Shown in pieces: positions 1-7,335 of a DNA stretch of 31,311 nt. The DNA is from Methanocorpusculum sp. GTDB lineage: Archaea > Halobacteriota > Methanomicrobia > Methanomicrobiales > Methanocorpusculaceae. The notes under the pieces were generated by a model that worked only from the letters and a program-made list of their open reading frames with translations, did not search any database and had not been told where the DNA came from. The stretch is from assembly GCA_030539595.1 (NCBI GenBank), contig JAUNXW010000002.1, positions 1-31,311 on the forward strand. Direction: 5' to 3'. Each line of letters opens with the position of its first letter. The stretch's first letter is position 1. The position numbers were made by a program, and so were the translations under genes.

Positions 1-1326
1 TTTGGGATTCTCTCCGCAACGGAAGCCGCAGTGCCTTACGCAGATAAAGTCATCTTCCTCTTCTTGGGCGGATTTATTATCGCAATGGCAATGCAGAGAT
101 GGGGTCTGCATAAAAGAATCGCTTTGAAAATCATCAGTCTGACAGGAACAAGCCCGCGCAGACTTATCCTCGGATTCATGATTGCGACCGCATTTTTATC
201 GATGTGGATTTCAAACACGGCAACGGCCATGATGATGATTCCAATAGCCATAGCAATCATCGCTACCGTTCTGCCGAGCAAATCCGTTAAAGAGATGGAC
301 AAACAGCAGAAAGCCTTTGCCGGATGTCTCGTTCTATCAATTGCTTACTCTGCGGGTGTCGGCGGAATCGCAACACTTATCGGAACACCCGCAAATGGAA
401 TATTTGCAGCTCAGCTTGCAATGCTTTTCCCCGACGCACCGCCGATTGATTTCTTCAAGTGGCTTGAGTTCGGTGTGCCGTTCGTAATTATAATGATAAT
501 AATAATGTGGCTCTGGCTTACGAGAATCGCTTACCGCAAGATGCCGAAAGTGCTTGAAAACACAAAGGAAGTTCTTCAAAAAGAAATCGATTCGCTCGGT
601 CCGATGTCACGCGGAGAAAAAAACACGCTCTTTGTTTTTGTTCTCGTGGCGCTTCTCTGGATATTCCGTTCAACCAAAGATTTAGGCGGTTTCATTATTC
701 CTGGTCTGGATATGATTTTCCCGGGAATCGATGACTGCACAATAGCTATATTTGGAGCGGTTCTTTTGTTCATTCTTCCGGTCAGCTGGAAGAAGCAGGA
801 ATATACAATGAACTGGCAGTGGGCAGTTCGTATCCCGTGGGGTATTCTGCTTTTATTCGGCGGTGGTATGTGTCTTTCGGCAGCGTTTAAAGCGAGCGGT
901 CTTTCAAAAATTATCGCTGAGTATTTCAGCATCTTAAACGGTGTGCCGATTATTCTTCTGGTTATTATCCTTGCCATCGTTGTGATGATTCTGACGGAGT
1001 TCACATCTAATACTGCGGTCGCAAATATTATGATGCCTGTGATTGCGGGAATTTCTGTGGGTGCGCTTGCAATTAATCCGTTCATTTTGATGATGACTGT
1101 TGCGGTTGCGTCGTCCTTAGCGTTTATGCTTCCTGTTGCAACCCCGCCGAATGCTATTGCCTATGGCACTGAATACGTGGAGATGAAGGATATGGTAACT
1201 GCCGGATGGTTCCTGAATCTAATCGGTATAATGATTTTTACGATACTGATGTTTACAGTAGTGATGGCTGTGTTCGGTCTTGATGTCGGACTGCCCGAAT
1301 GGGCTATGTCTTTGATGGGAACATAA
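1..1326 (+). CDS. DASS/SLC13-family sodium:anion symporter, 5' end outside window
   Basis: This is a polytopic inner-membrane carrier, likely importing a dicarboxylate, sulfate or a similar anion with sodium; the substrate cannot be read from sequence. The reading frame is open from base 1, and the residues before the first possible start (GTG at 31) already match the family (ATEAA then VPYADKVIFLFLGGF), so the true start lies upstream. Two SNT signature motifs, which in DASS carriers hold the sodium and the carboxylate, are visible: SNTATAMMMIP near 211-243 and TSNTAVANIMMP near 1003-1038. About ten hydrophobic segments can be seen. The gene ends with TAA at 1324-1326 and faces the surface-protein gene tail to tail. 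Family assignment is confident; substrate is not. Confidence 0.88.
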   Translation, partial: FGILSATEAAVPYADKVIFLFLGGFIIAMAMQRWGLHKRIALKIISLTGTSPRRLILGFMIATAFLSMWISNTATAMMMIPIAIAIIATVLPSKSVKEMDKQQKAFAGCLVLSIAYSAGVGGIATLIGTPANGIFAAQLAMLFPDAPPIDFFKWLEFGVPFVIIMIIIMWLWLTRIAYRKMPKVLENTKEVLQKEIDSLGPMSRGEKNTLFVFVLVALLWIFRSTKDLGGFIIPGLDMIFPGIDDCTIAIFGAVLLFILPVSWKKQEYTMNWQWAVRIPWGILLLFGGGMCLSAAFKASGLSKIIAEYFSILNGVPIILLVIILAIVVMILTEFTSNTAVANIMMPVIAGISVGALAINPFILMMTVAVASSLAFMLPVATPPNAIAYGTEYVEMKDMVTAGWFLNLIGIMIFTILMFTVVMAVFGLDVGLPEWAMSLMGT

Positions 1327-1440
1327 TCTTTTTTTTCCAAACAATGGAAATATTATTTGTGCGGTCGGTTTTTAGTAAAGAGACCGGATATATTTTTTTG
1401 TGTTCACAGCGTACTGCTGTAGACTTTTTCTGAATTTAGG
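1327..1440. terminator. Bidirectional terminator region between convergent genes
   Basis: Three short hairpins lie between the two stop codons. TTTCCA/TGGAAA (1334-1339 and 1345-1350) follows a run of T just after the transporter stop. CGGTC/GACCG (1362-1366 and 1382-1386) is followed by a T-rich stretch to 1399. ACAGC/GCTGT (1406-1410 and 1416-1420) is followed by a T5 run. T-rich tails on one strand and A-rich on the other suit termination from both sides. Function is inferred from structure and position only. Confidence 0.5.
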
Positions 1441-3105
1441 TCAGAATATTTTTCCGTCTTCTTCTTCGTAAACCCAATAGCCTACCGCAGGATATACGCA
1501 GTTTTCCGGAGAGTAGATACCGACAGCACCGTTTTTACTGACTGTTACATAGTCTTTGGCTGACGCATCCCAATAAATTATTGTCCTCCATTTAGTCCCC
1601 GTGAGAAGATTACGTGCGGATGCTGTACTGATTCCAGCAACGCCTATGGTGTTCCAGCCTTTATAGACATTTTTGGATATAGGGGCGGTCTGACCTATCG
1701 GCTCAAATTTGAGAGTAATGTCTTTTACTTCGGCTGAATAAATCCAATAACCTGTCATCGGCATTAAAATTTCAGTTTCGCTGAGCTGCTGCCAATTTTG
1801 TGTTTTTCCGTTGAAGGTTAAGAGAGGATGATTTGCGGTTTCAACACCGTCAAAAACTGACGCAGCGGTGTTAGATGTTGTATTGAGTGTTTTTGGTATG
1901 GAAATAAAATTCCATCCGACAACAAGCCTGATTATTTTTTCATCGATTGATACCTTGGTTGGAGCAATGATGCTGAAAGATACAGTGTTTGCTGTTCCGC
2001 TGTCGAATGAAACGTAAATTTTGTATATTCCTATCGGCATTTCTGAGGTTGGAATATCCAAAGACCATCTTCCCGTTAATGTTTCTGCTGAATAACTTTT
2101 TAGATATGATGATTCTTGAGATAACAATTCAACGGTTATTACGTGACTTGAATCGGTGTTTGCTGTTCCCGAAATTTTAAGCAAATCACCGCTCACAACA
2201 TCGGAAACAGGATTTACGGAAATCACACAAGGAATTATGTTAATCATAATTTCATCTGTTTTGAATCCGGCAATTGAGGCATAGATTTTATATTTCCCAA
2301 CCGATTTGCCGGATGTACCGATACTTGTGAACCATGTTCCGTCAGATTTTACCGATGCGGAATATCCTGATGAATATCTGTCCGCATTATAGAACTGAAT
2401 ATATACCGATTCCCCTACGGGACGATTTGTTGTTCCTGAAACAACAAAATTGTCTCCGTTGATTACATCTGCAATTGGATTGACTGTTAATGTGCAGGGT
2501 TTGATTATAAAATCCGCTTCTGTTTTTGCTTCTCCGACCACAGCATATATTTTGTAAGCTCCGGCGGTTATATCTGTAGTTGTGAAGTTGACAGACCATG
2601 TCCCGTCAGATTTTACAGATACCGATGCGCTCAGACGTTTTGTGTTTGGTGCAGTGTTTCTTTCTTTGTAGGTGTAATCGGCTGAGAGAAGGTCAACGGT
2701 TACAGTGTTTCCCAACGGTCGGTTGGTTGTGCCGGTAATTTTGAGTGTATCACCTTTGATAATATCTGTTACAGGTTTGATAACCAATCTGTGCGGGATA
2801 ATGTTTACAGCCGCTTCAGCTTTGGTATTTCCGATTACGGCAAATATGTTGTATTTTCCTGTTGTAAGTCCAGCAGTCCCAAAATTAATTAACCATTTAG
2901 TGTCTTTTTGAATTCTGACAACAGATGTCAGGTGTGCTGTGCTTGGGGCGCTGTTTCGATTTTCATAGGTATATTCCGATAAGAGCAGGTCAACGGTCAG
3001 GATACTGCCGGTCGGATAAATGGTTGTTCCCGATACTAAAATCACATCCCCTTTTGTTACGCCGGTAACCGGAGCAATGATTATCTTTGAATTATGTTGT
3101 TCCAT
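1441..3105 (-). CDS. Repeat-containing surface protein, C-terminal intact part
   Basis: This 554-residue frame has no recognised catalytic domain. It holds four tandem modules of about 85-95 residues (roughly 10-103, 108-201, 206-291, 296-380). Each opens with a pattern like V-x-PV-x-DV-x(2)-GD followed by ISGTTN, and each carries a W-x-NF and Y-K-I-Y-A segment near its end, which suggests Ig-like beta sandwiches. Two further modules follow (about 396-460 and 480-548), each starting with GWN and ending with GYW(I/V)Y; this pairing is common in archaeal cell-surface proteins. The first Met has no Shine-Dalgarno and no signal peptide, odd for such a protein. A better start with a ribosome site lies at 3301 but is out of frame (see the 3106-3301 entry). 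The gene may be a broken or switchable version of a longer secreted protein. Confidence 0.7.
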   Translation of the reverse strand: MEQHNSKIIIAPVTGVTKGDVILVSGTTIYPTGSILTVDLLLSEYTYENRNSAPSTAHLTSVVRIQKDTKWLINFGTAGLTTGKYNIFAVIGNTKAEAAVNIIPHRLVIKPVTDIIKGDTLKITGTTNRPLGNTVTVDLLSADYTYKERNTAPNTKRLSASVSVKSDGTWSVNFTTTDITAGAYKIYAVVGEAKTEADFIIKPCTLTVNPIADVINGDNFVVSGTTNRPVGESVYIQFYNADRYSSGYSASVKSDGTWFTSIGTSGKSVGKYKIYASIAGFKTDEIMINIIPCVISVNPVSDVVSGDLLKISGTANTDSSHVITVELLSQESSYLKSYSAETLTGRWSLDIPTSEMPIGIYKIYVSFDSGTANTVSFSIIAPTKVSIDEKIIRLVVGWNFISIPKTLNTTSNTAASVFDGVETANHPLLTFNGKTQNWQQLSETEILMPMTGYWIYSAEVKDITLKFEPIGQTAPISKNVYKGWNTIGVAGISTASARNLLTGTKWRTIIYWDASAKDYVTVSKNGAVGIYSPENCVYPAVGYWVYEEEDGKIF

Positions 3106-3301
3106 TTTACGCAGGGTGTAATAGGTTCGGTTACTTCTTTTTCAAAGCAGTATTTATCAATCGAATCGGCTGACGCTCTCTGCTGAATCAATAAACAAAC
3201 GAACTGAATAATCGAAAAACAATCAATAGAGAAGTGCTTACCGCTCAAAGAGCTGCACAGGGGGGGGGGGCGTGTCTAATGGAAAGCAAAAAATTTTTCA
3301 T
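3106..3301 (-). pseudogene. Frameshifted 5' end of the surface protein gene
   Basis: An ATG at 3299-3301 is preceded, nine bases upstream, by AGGTGAG, a good archaeal ribosome site, and by a TATA-like AAATATAAC further up. The frame starts MKNFLLSIRHAPPP and then meets an 11-C run (G run on the plus strand, 3260-3270), after which it hits TGA. With one more C the frame stays open through a hydrophobic stretch (FSIDCFSIIQFVCLLIQQRASA) that could serve as a secretion signal. One extra A in the A5 run at 3138-3142 would then join it to the surface-protein frame, giving about 620 residues. Both breaks fall in homopolymers, so pseudogene decay, phase variation and sequencing error are all possible. 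Confidence 0.5.
3260..3270. repeat. Eleven-base G homopolymer
   Basis: Eleven consecutive G (C on the coding strand) lie within the first codons of the ribosome-site-supported start at 3301. No other G or C run of similar length was noticed in the window. Tracts like this slip during replication and are also a common source of sequencing errors. Confidence 0.9.
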
Positions 3302-3434
3302 AAATTTAACCTCACCTGCACTGCAGAACGGCAGTCAGGATAAACAGTTAATAGTTGTGTTATATTTCCATAAATAGATTTCTGCGCAGACAAAAATATA
3401 AAATGAGTTTGTTCACTGATACTCAAAACTTTAT
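3302..3434 (-). promoter_or_regulatory. Leader and promoter region upstream of the surface protein gene
   Basis: No gene is seen between the ATG at 3301 and the end of queC at 3435. On the minus strand the stretch has a TATA-like AAATATAAC about 65 bases before the ATG, then a leader carrying GGTGAG next to the start. This supports 3301 as the real original start. Promoter placement is inference. Confidence 0.35.
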
Positions 3435-4109
3435 CTACATTCTCACAGCATAAGGAATCGGATCTTCGATTCCAACATCCTTAAACGCTTTCAGCCTCGC
3501 AAGGCACGAAGAACACACACCGCATGAAACATCATTTTCAGAATAGCACGACCATGTATCCTCATATGGAACACACATACGAAGACCCTCTTTCAGAATA
3601 TCCGTCTTATTCATATTCACAAACGGCGTCTTCAGCTCAATAGGTTTTTCAGTCTGAGTTCCAACAATAACCGCGTGCTGCATAGCTTCAATAAATCTCG
3701 GCGTGCAGTCCGGATAACCTGTGTGGTCGCCCGACTGAACTCCGATAAAAACCGCGTCTCCATCTCTTGCCTCGCAAAAAGAAGCCGCGATGGAAATCAG
3801 ATTGCCGTTCCTGAACGGAACATAAGTATTCGGATTCTCAGCTCTGCCGAGAACTCCTTTTTCCACAGGGATACTCATATCAGTCAGACTGCTTGAGCCG
3901 AACTTAGTAAAGTAGTCCAGATTAATCTCAATAAACTCAAGAGCATTAAGATGCTTCGCGACTTTTTTCGCACACTCAAGTTCTTTGCGCTCGGTTCTCT
4001 GACCGTAATTAACGTGAAGCGCAAGAATTTCATAACCCATCTCTTTCGCAAAATACGCTAAAGTCGTTGAATCCATCCCGCCCGAAATCAGACAAACAGC
4101 TTTCTTCAT
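3435..4109 (-). CDS. queC: 7-cyano-7-deazaguanine (preQ0) synthase QueC
   Basis: QueC uses ATP and ammonia to turn 7-carboxy-7-deazaguanine into preQ0, the base that archaeal tRNA-guanine transglycosylase inserts at tRNA position 15 on the way to archaeosine. The protein is 224 residues, normal for the family. The PP-loop ATP-binding motif SGGMDSTT is at residues 9-16, and the zinc-binding cysteines are at 188, 196, 199 and 202 (CGVCSSC). The start ATG overlaps the stop of queE in an ATGA arrangement, so it is the last gene of a queD-queE-queC operon. It acts in the cytoplasm. The tRNA-modifying genes themselves are not in the window. Confidence 0.96.
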   Translation of the reverse strand: MKKAVCLISGGMDSTTLAYFAKEMGYEILALHVNYGQRTERKELECAKKVAKHLNALEFIEINLDYFTKFGSSSLTDMSIPVEKGVLGRAENPNTYVPFRNGNLISIAASFCEARDGDAVFIGVQSGDHTGYPDCTPRFIEAMQHAVIVGTQTEKPIELKTPFVNMNKTDILKEGLRMCVPYEDTWSCYSENDVSCGVCSSCLARLKAFKDVGIEDPIPYAVRM

Positions 4110-4717
4110 TTTACATCAAGCTCCTTGTGAAGCTGAAGCTGAAACCTTACGGGAAGCTTCTCTGAAATAATTGTTTCAACAAGCCATTTTGTTTCCGTTC
4201 CGTAAACAGGCGTTATACAGACCTGAGCTTTCAGGTCTTCGGCTGATGCGAGGACTTCAACCATATACATGTAGTCAGCCTCGTCACCTATGACAAATTT
4301 TACGCAGTCGGACTTCTGAAGCGAGGAAAGAAGTGAGAGGTCGCTCACTTCGCACGAGGACGGGCATTTAACATCCATGCAGATTGAAGCGAAGCGGTTC
4401 AGTTCACTGAACGGGATTGTTCCGTTGGTTTCTATGTCGACAGAAATTTTTGCCGCGGATAAAATCTCAAGAAGAGGGAGGAGTTCTTTTTTCTGGAGAA
4501 GAGGTTCGCCTCCGGTGATGCAGACGTAGGATAGACCGCTTTCAGAAATTTCTTTGACGATTTCATCAACACTTTTTTCTTCTCCTTTTTCAAATGAGTA
4601 TTCTGTGTCGCACCACGCGCATCTTAGGTTGCATCCGGCAAGTCTGAGGAAAAAACAGGGTTTGCCCTGATTCAGACCTTCACCCTGTAGACTTACGAAG
4701 GTTTCGCTGACTTTCAT
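4106..4717 (-). CDS. queE: 7-carboxy-7-deazaguanine synthase QueE (radical SAM)
   Basis: QueE converts 6-carboxy-tetrahydropterin to 7-carboxy-7-deazaguanine by a radical SAM ring contraction. The 203-residue protein carries the iron-sulfur binding motif C-x3-C-x2-C at Cys29, Cys33 and Cys36 (CNLRCAWC), preceded by the family's FVSLQGEG N-terminus. The TGGEPLLQK segment is the GGE motif that contacts SAM. It sits between queD and queC with four-base overlaps at both ends, which implies translational coupling. All three enzymes act in order on the same substrate line. Confidence 0.95.
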   Translation of the reverse strand: MKVSETFVSLQGEGLNQGKPCFFLRLAGCNLRCAWCDTEYSFEKGEEKSVDEIVKEISESGLSYVCITGGEPLLQKKELLPLLEILSAAKISVDIETNGTIPFSELNRFASICMDVKCPSSCEVSDLSLLSSLQKSDCVKFVIGDEADYMYMVEVLASAEDLKAQVCITPVYGTETKWLVETIISEKLPVRFQLQLHKELDVK

Positions 4718-5115
4718 GCAGTTACCTCAGCATAGCAGCCTTCGGATTCCCAGACGCGTATTTTCAGAACCGATGCAGACATTTTCTGTTCTTCGCAGAA
4801 TTTATTCAGTCTGTTTTTGATGTCTTCGGCTATGAGTTCGCTTGTTGGGTCTCCGTTTGTTAAGACAGGTGTCTGAAACGGTGCTATTGCCGCAACAAGC
4901 GGGTCGTCTTTGTTGAGAATTACCTGATGGTCATAGATGTCTATGATATTTTTGATTATATTGTAGTCGATGAGTATTTTGCTCTGCTCTGCGGGAGTGC
5001 CTTCCATCCAGACTTCTATGCTCCAGCGGTGTCCGTGAAGACGCGAGCATTTTCCCTCGTAGTGCATCAATCTGTGGGATGCGTCGAAGTGAGTTTCTTT
5101 ATAGATTACAGTCAT
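4714..5115 (-). CDS. queD: 6-carboxy-tetrahydropterin synthase QueD
   Basis: QueD belongs to the PTPS family and makes 6-carboxy-5,6,7,8-tetrahydropterin from dihydroneopterin triphosphate. The 133-residue protein has the zinc-binding histidines His14, His27 and His29 and the catalytic Cys23 within HFDASHRL and KCSRLHGH. A late HxxxL-like region and the final VWESEGCYAEV segment with Glu and Cys also match the family. It is the first gene of the operon; the upstream 143 bases are shared with the divergent lipoprotein gene. No clear ribosome site precedes the ATG, and a TATA-like ATATTATC at 5143-5150 would allow a very short leader. Family membership is clear; QueD rather than another PTPS homologue is supported by its neighbours. 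Confidence 0.94.
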   Translation of the reverse strand: MTVIYKETHFDASHRLMHYEGKCSRLHGHRWSIEVWMEGTPAEQSKILIDYNIIKNIIDIYDHQVILNKDDPLVAAIAPFQTPVLTNGDPTSELIAEDIKNRLNKFCEEQKMSASVLKIRVWESEGCYAEVTA

Positions 5116-5241
5116 CGTGTATATTTATTGTTGCTGGAAAAAGATAATATGATTCATAAGGGGCTATACATATCAAGGTTTTTTTCACGATTGAACAAGC
5201 TGTAAAGTAAGAATGTAAATCAACATTGTTAAATATCTGTA

Positions 5242-5247
5242 AGGTGA
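5242..5247 (+). promoter_or_regulatory. Ribosome-binding site for the lipoprotein gene
   Basis: AGGTGA lies 11 bases before the ATG at 5259 and matches the 3' end of archaeal 16S rRNA. It fixes the start chosen for the lipoprotein gene. Confidence 0.7.
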
Positions 5248-5258
5248 GTGTATAGTAT

Positions 5259-5738
5259 ATGAAGAAATTATTACAGTTTACTCTGCTTCTCGCAGTAATC
5301 TGCCTGATTGTTGCGGTTGCAGGCTGCACAGGCTCTGACTCCGGCAAAGCAACACCTACACCGACAGTTGTGCCGTCAAACGCAGTTCCTACCTCAACCG
5401 GCGTAATGTCGAATTTAGCCAACGTTGCAAACCTCGCACCCGGAGTTTATCCCGGTGAAGATGGTTCTGTTTTAACTGTTTACGCAGACCACAGCTACGA
5501 TGTAAAAACCAAAGATGGAACACTTTCCTACGGTGCAGACGGTAAAATAAAGATTACCGCAAGTGAAGGAACATCTTACGTTGCAACTGATAATGAAGGG
5601 AAGGCAACAAATACTGATGGATCAAGTGTTGAATGGAAAAAACTCGACAACGGATTATACCACTACAAGATTGTCAGCGTAGACGGAGAAGTTGAAGAAT
5701 ACGACCTTCCAATGTCTCCTTCTGACTTTGTCAAATAA
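5259..5738 (+). CDS. Small predicted lipoprotein of unknown function
   Basis: The 159-residue protein begins with two lysines and a hydrophobic core and then the lipobox-like AVAGC, with Cys23 the likely lipidated residue. It is followed by a Thr/Pro-rich linker (ATPTPTVVP) that is typical of methanogen surface lipoproteins. The remainder (about 50-159) is polar, with short beta-like stretches (SVLTVYADHSYDVKTKDG, VEWKKLDNGLYHYKI), and shows no motif I can name. It probably sits on the outer face of the cell membrane. It is divergent from the que operon and is followed by the remains of a second lipoprotein gene. The start is supported by the ribosome site at 5242-5247. Confidence 0.8.
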   Translation: MKKLLQFTLLLAVICLIVAVAGCTGSDSGKATPTPTVVPSNAVPTSTGVMSNLANVANLAPGVYPGEDGSVLTVYADHSYDVKTKDGTLSYGADGKIKITASEGTSYVATDNEGKATNTDGSSVEWKKLDNGLYHYKIVSVDGEVEEYDLPMSPSDFVK

Positions 5739-5788
5739 TTTTTTCTAATCAATTACCTTTTTTAATCAGAGACACACTAATCTCTATT

Positions 5789-5956
5789 ATGTTCAAAAAA
5801 TCCTCATACCGATATTTTTTATAGCGCTGATATGCATAACCGCAGGATGCATTAACATACCCTACCCCATACCCTCAGAAAGAACTCTATGAAAAAACAG
5901 CGGAAGCTGTTGTTTCAACACTCAAAGATAAAGCTGCCGTAAGCACAGCATTATAA
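5789..5956 (+). pseudogene. Degenerate small lipoprotein gene
   Basis: Reading from ATG at 5789 gives MFKK, then the sense continues one frame over as ILIPIFFIALICITAGCINIP, a lipobox signal peptide ending at a Cys. It shifts back near 5855-5870 to the original frame, reading ELYEKTAEAVVSTLKDKAAVSTAL and ending in TAA at 5954-5956. The two shifts cancel. The first falls in an A6 run. As read, the ATG frame stops early, so the gene is broken or mis-sequenced. Its length (about 55 residues) and lipobox resemble a small lipoprotein, and it lies just behind the intact one. No good ribosome site is seen. Confidence 0.5.
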
Positions 5957-5979
5957 ACTAATCCGCCAAATTTATTTTT

Positions 5980-6570
5980 ATGAATAACGGGAAGATTCTT
6001 GATTTTTACAAATCACTTCGTGTCCGTGTTATTTTACTGGCTGTCGGTATTCTCACAATAATATTTTCCCACTATCTGACAACCGCACTGCCTTATATAA
6101 TCGGTACAGGAATGTGTTTGTTTGGAATAACCAATCTGATTGTAGGTATTGCGAGAAAAAAAGTCATCAACGAAATGAAGTCAGAGATTGCCAACGCTTT
6201 GATAATTTTAATTCTGGGTGTCGCTGTATTTTTACAAGACGGTGAACATCTTGCTTTTATAGGAATTATCTGGGCTCTGATTAGTTTAATGAGCGGTGCT
6301 TCAGAACTGAATAAAGCTCTGTATCATTTCTTGAGAAAAGAAAAGTTCCTGTTTCTGCTGATTCAGGGGTCTATTGAGGTTGCTTTATCTATGGCACTTT
6401 TGTTTGACCCGTTCGAACATTTACAGCTTCATGTTGTATTTTTGGGAATAACTATGATTGTCTATTCAATCAAAAGCCCTGACTTGTGGCTGAAACAGCA
6501 AAAAGAGATTATTAAAAAAGCACCCGTCGGGTTTGAGCCTCAAAAAATTATGAGCGAGGAGAAAAAATGA
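5980..6570 (+). CDS. DUF308/HdeD-like integral membrane protein
   Basis: The 196-residue protein has a basic N-terminus and about six hydrophobic segments (roughly 16-35, 38-58, 68-86, 90-107, 122-142, 148-165), then a soluble lysine-rich tail. The paired helices and the GxxxxLFGITNLIVG segment resemble the DUF308 (HdeD) family, whose molecular role in archaea is not known. Its stop overlaps the start of the next gene (ATGA at 6567-6570), so the two are translated together. No strong ribosome site precedes the ATG. The family call is by appearance only. Confidence 0.65.
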   Translation: MNNGKILDFYKSLRVRVILLAVGILTIIFSHYLTTALPYIIGTGMCLFGITNLIVGIARKKVINEMKSEIANALIILILGVAVFLQDGEHLAFIGIIWALISLMSGASELNKALYHFLRKEKFLFLLIQGSIEVALSMALLFDPFEHLQLHVVFLGITMIVYSIKSPDLWLKQQKEIIKKAPVGFEPQKIMSEEKK

Positions 6571-7328
6571 AAATATTCTATTTCACGGCAACGGGAAACA
6601 GCCTGACCGTTGCAAAACATATAGGCGGAGAACTTATTTCAATTCCGCAGATTATAGACACTGAGAATCTTGAATTTTCAGATGACGTAATAGGAATAGT
6701 TTTTCCTATCTACAGTCTGAACTTTCCGAATATGGTCAAGAAATTTCTTGAGCGTGCGAAACTCAAAGCAGACTACACATTTATCGCGGCAACCTGCGGG
6801 GCTTTTGCAGGAGTTACACTTATTGATGCACAGGAGTTAGCGAAAGAAAACGGATATCGATTTGATTATCTGACGACAATTTCAATGCTTGACAATTGTC
6901 TTCCGCAATGGGAAATGGAGACGGAAAAGAAAAAAGCCGAGAAGAAAAACATAGAGGAAAACCTCAAGCGTATTGTCTGTGATATTAACAACCGTAAAGT
7001 CACGGAGAAAATTCCGACACCGGGCGGTAAATTTATGAGTTGGTTCTCGCGAACATTTTTCCCAATCGGAGACGGCTACGCTTCAAAATATATTATTGAT
7101 GATAAATGCGGTCTGTGCGGAACTTGTGCTAAAGTCTGTCCCGCAGGAAACATTTTAGTGTCTGAAAAAGTTGTGTTCAAAAATTCCTGCGAAGCCTGTC
7201 AGGCTTGTATTCACGCATGTCCAAAGCACGCGATTCACTTAAAGCATGAACGAAGCAATGCAAGATGGAGAAATCCCGAAGTCAGTCTGAATGAAATTAT
7301 TGCGGCAAATAATATGCAGAAAAAATAA
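6567..7328 (+). CDS. EFR1-type flavodoxin/ferredoxin fusion protein
   Basis: This 253-residue protein joins an N-terminal flavodoxin-like domain, whose FMN phosphate loop FTATGNS is at residues 6-12, to a C-terminal two-cluster ferredoxin domain. The cluster ligands are Cys181, 184, 187, 191 and Cys208, 211, 214, 218 (CGLCGTCAKVCP and CEACQACIHACP). The order and size match the EFR1 family, cytoplasmic electron carriers common in anaerobes, with donors and acceptors mostly unknown. It overlaps the upstream membrane-protein gene by four bases, which suggests a shared role. A charged lysine-rich segment at about 119-136 links the domains. The product likely passes electrons from FMN to two [4Fe-4S] clusters. 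Confidence 0.87.
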   Translation: MKIFYFTATGNSLTVAKHIGGELISIPQIIDTENLEFSDDVIGIVFPIYSLNFPNMVKKFLERAKLKADYTFIAATCGAFAGVTLIDAQELAKENGYRFDYLTTISMLDNCLPQWEMETEKKKAEKKNIEENLKRIVCDINNRKVTEKIPTPGGKFMSWFSRTFFPIGDGYASKYIIDDKCGLCGTCAKVCPAGNILVSEKVVFKNSCEACQACIHACPKHAIHLKHERSNARWRNPEVSLNEIIAANNMQKK

Positions 7329-7335
7329 ACGGCAT

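Noticed and set aside
3675..3896. Many open frames of 60-180 codons opposite real genes, such as this one within queC
   Set aside because: They are antisense shadows of well-supported genes, with no motif and no ribosome site.
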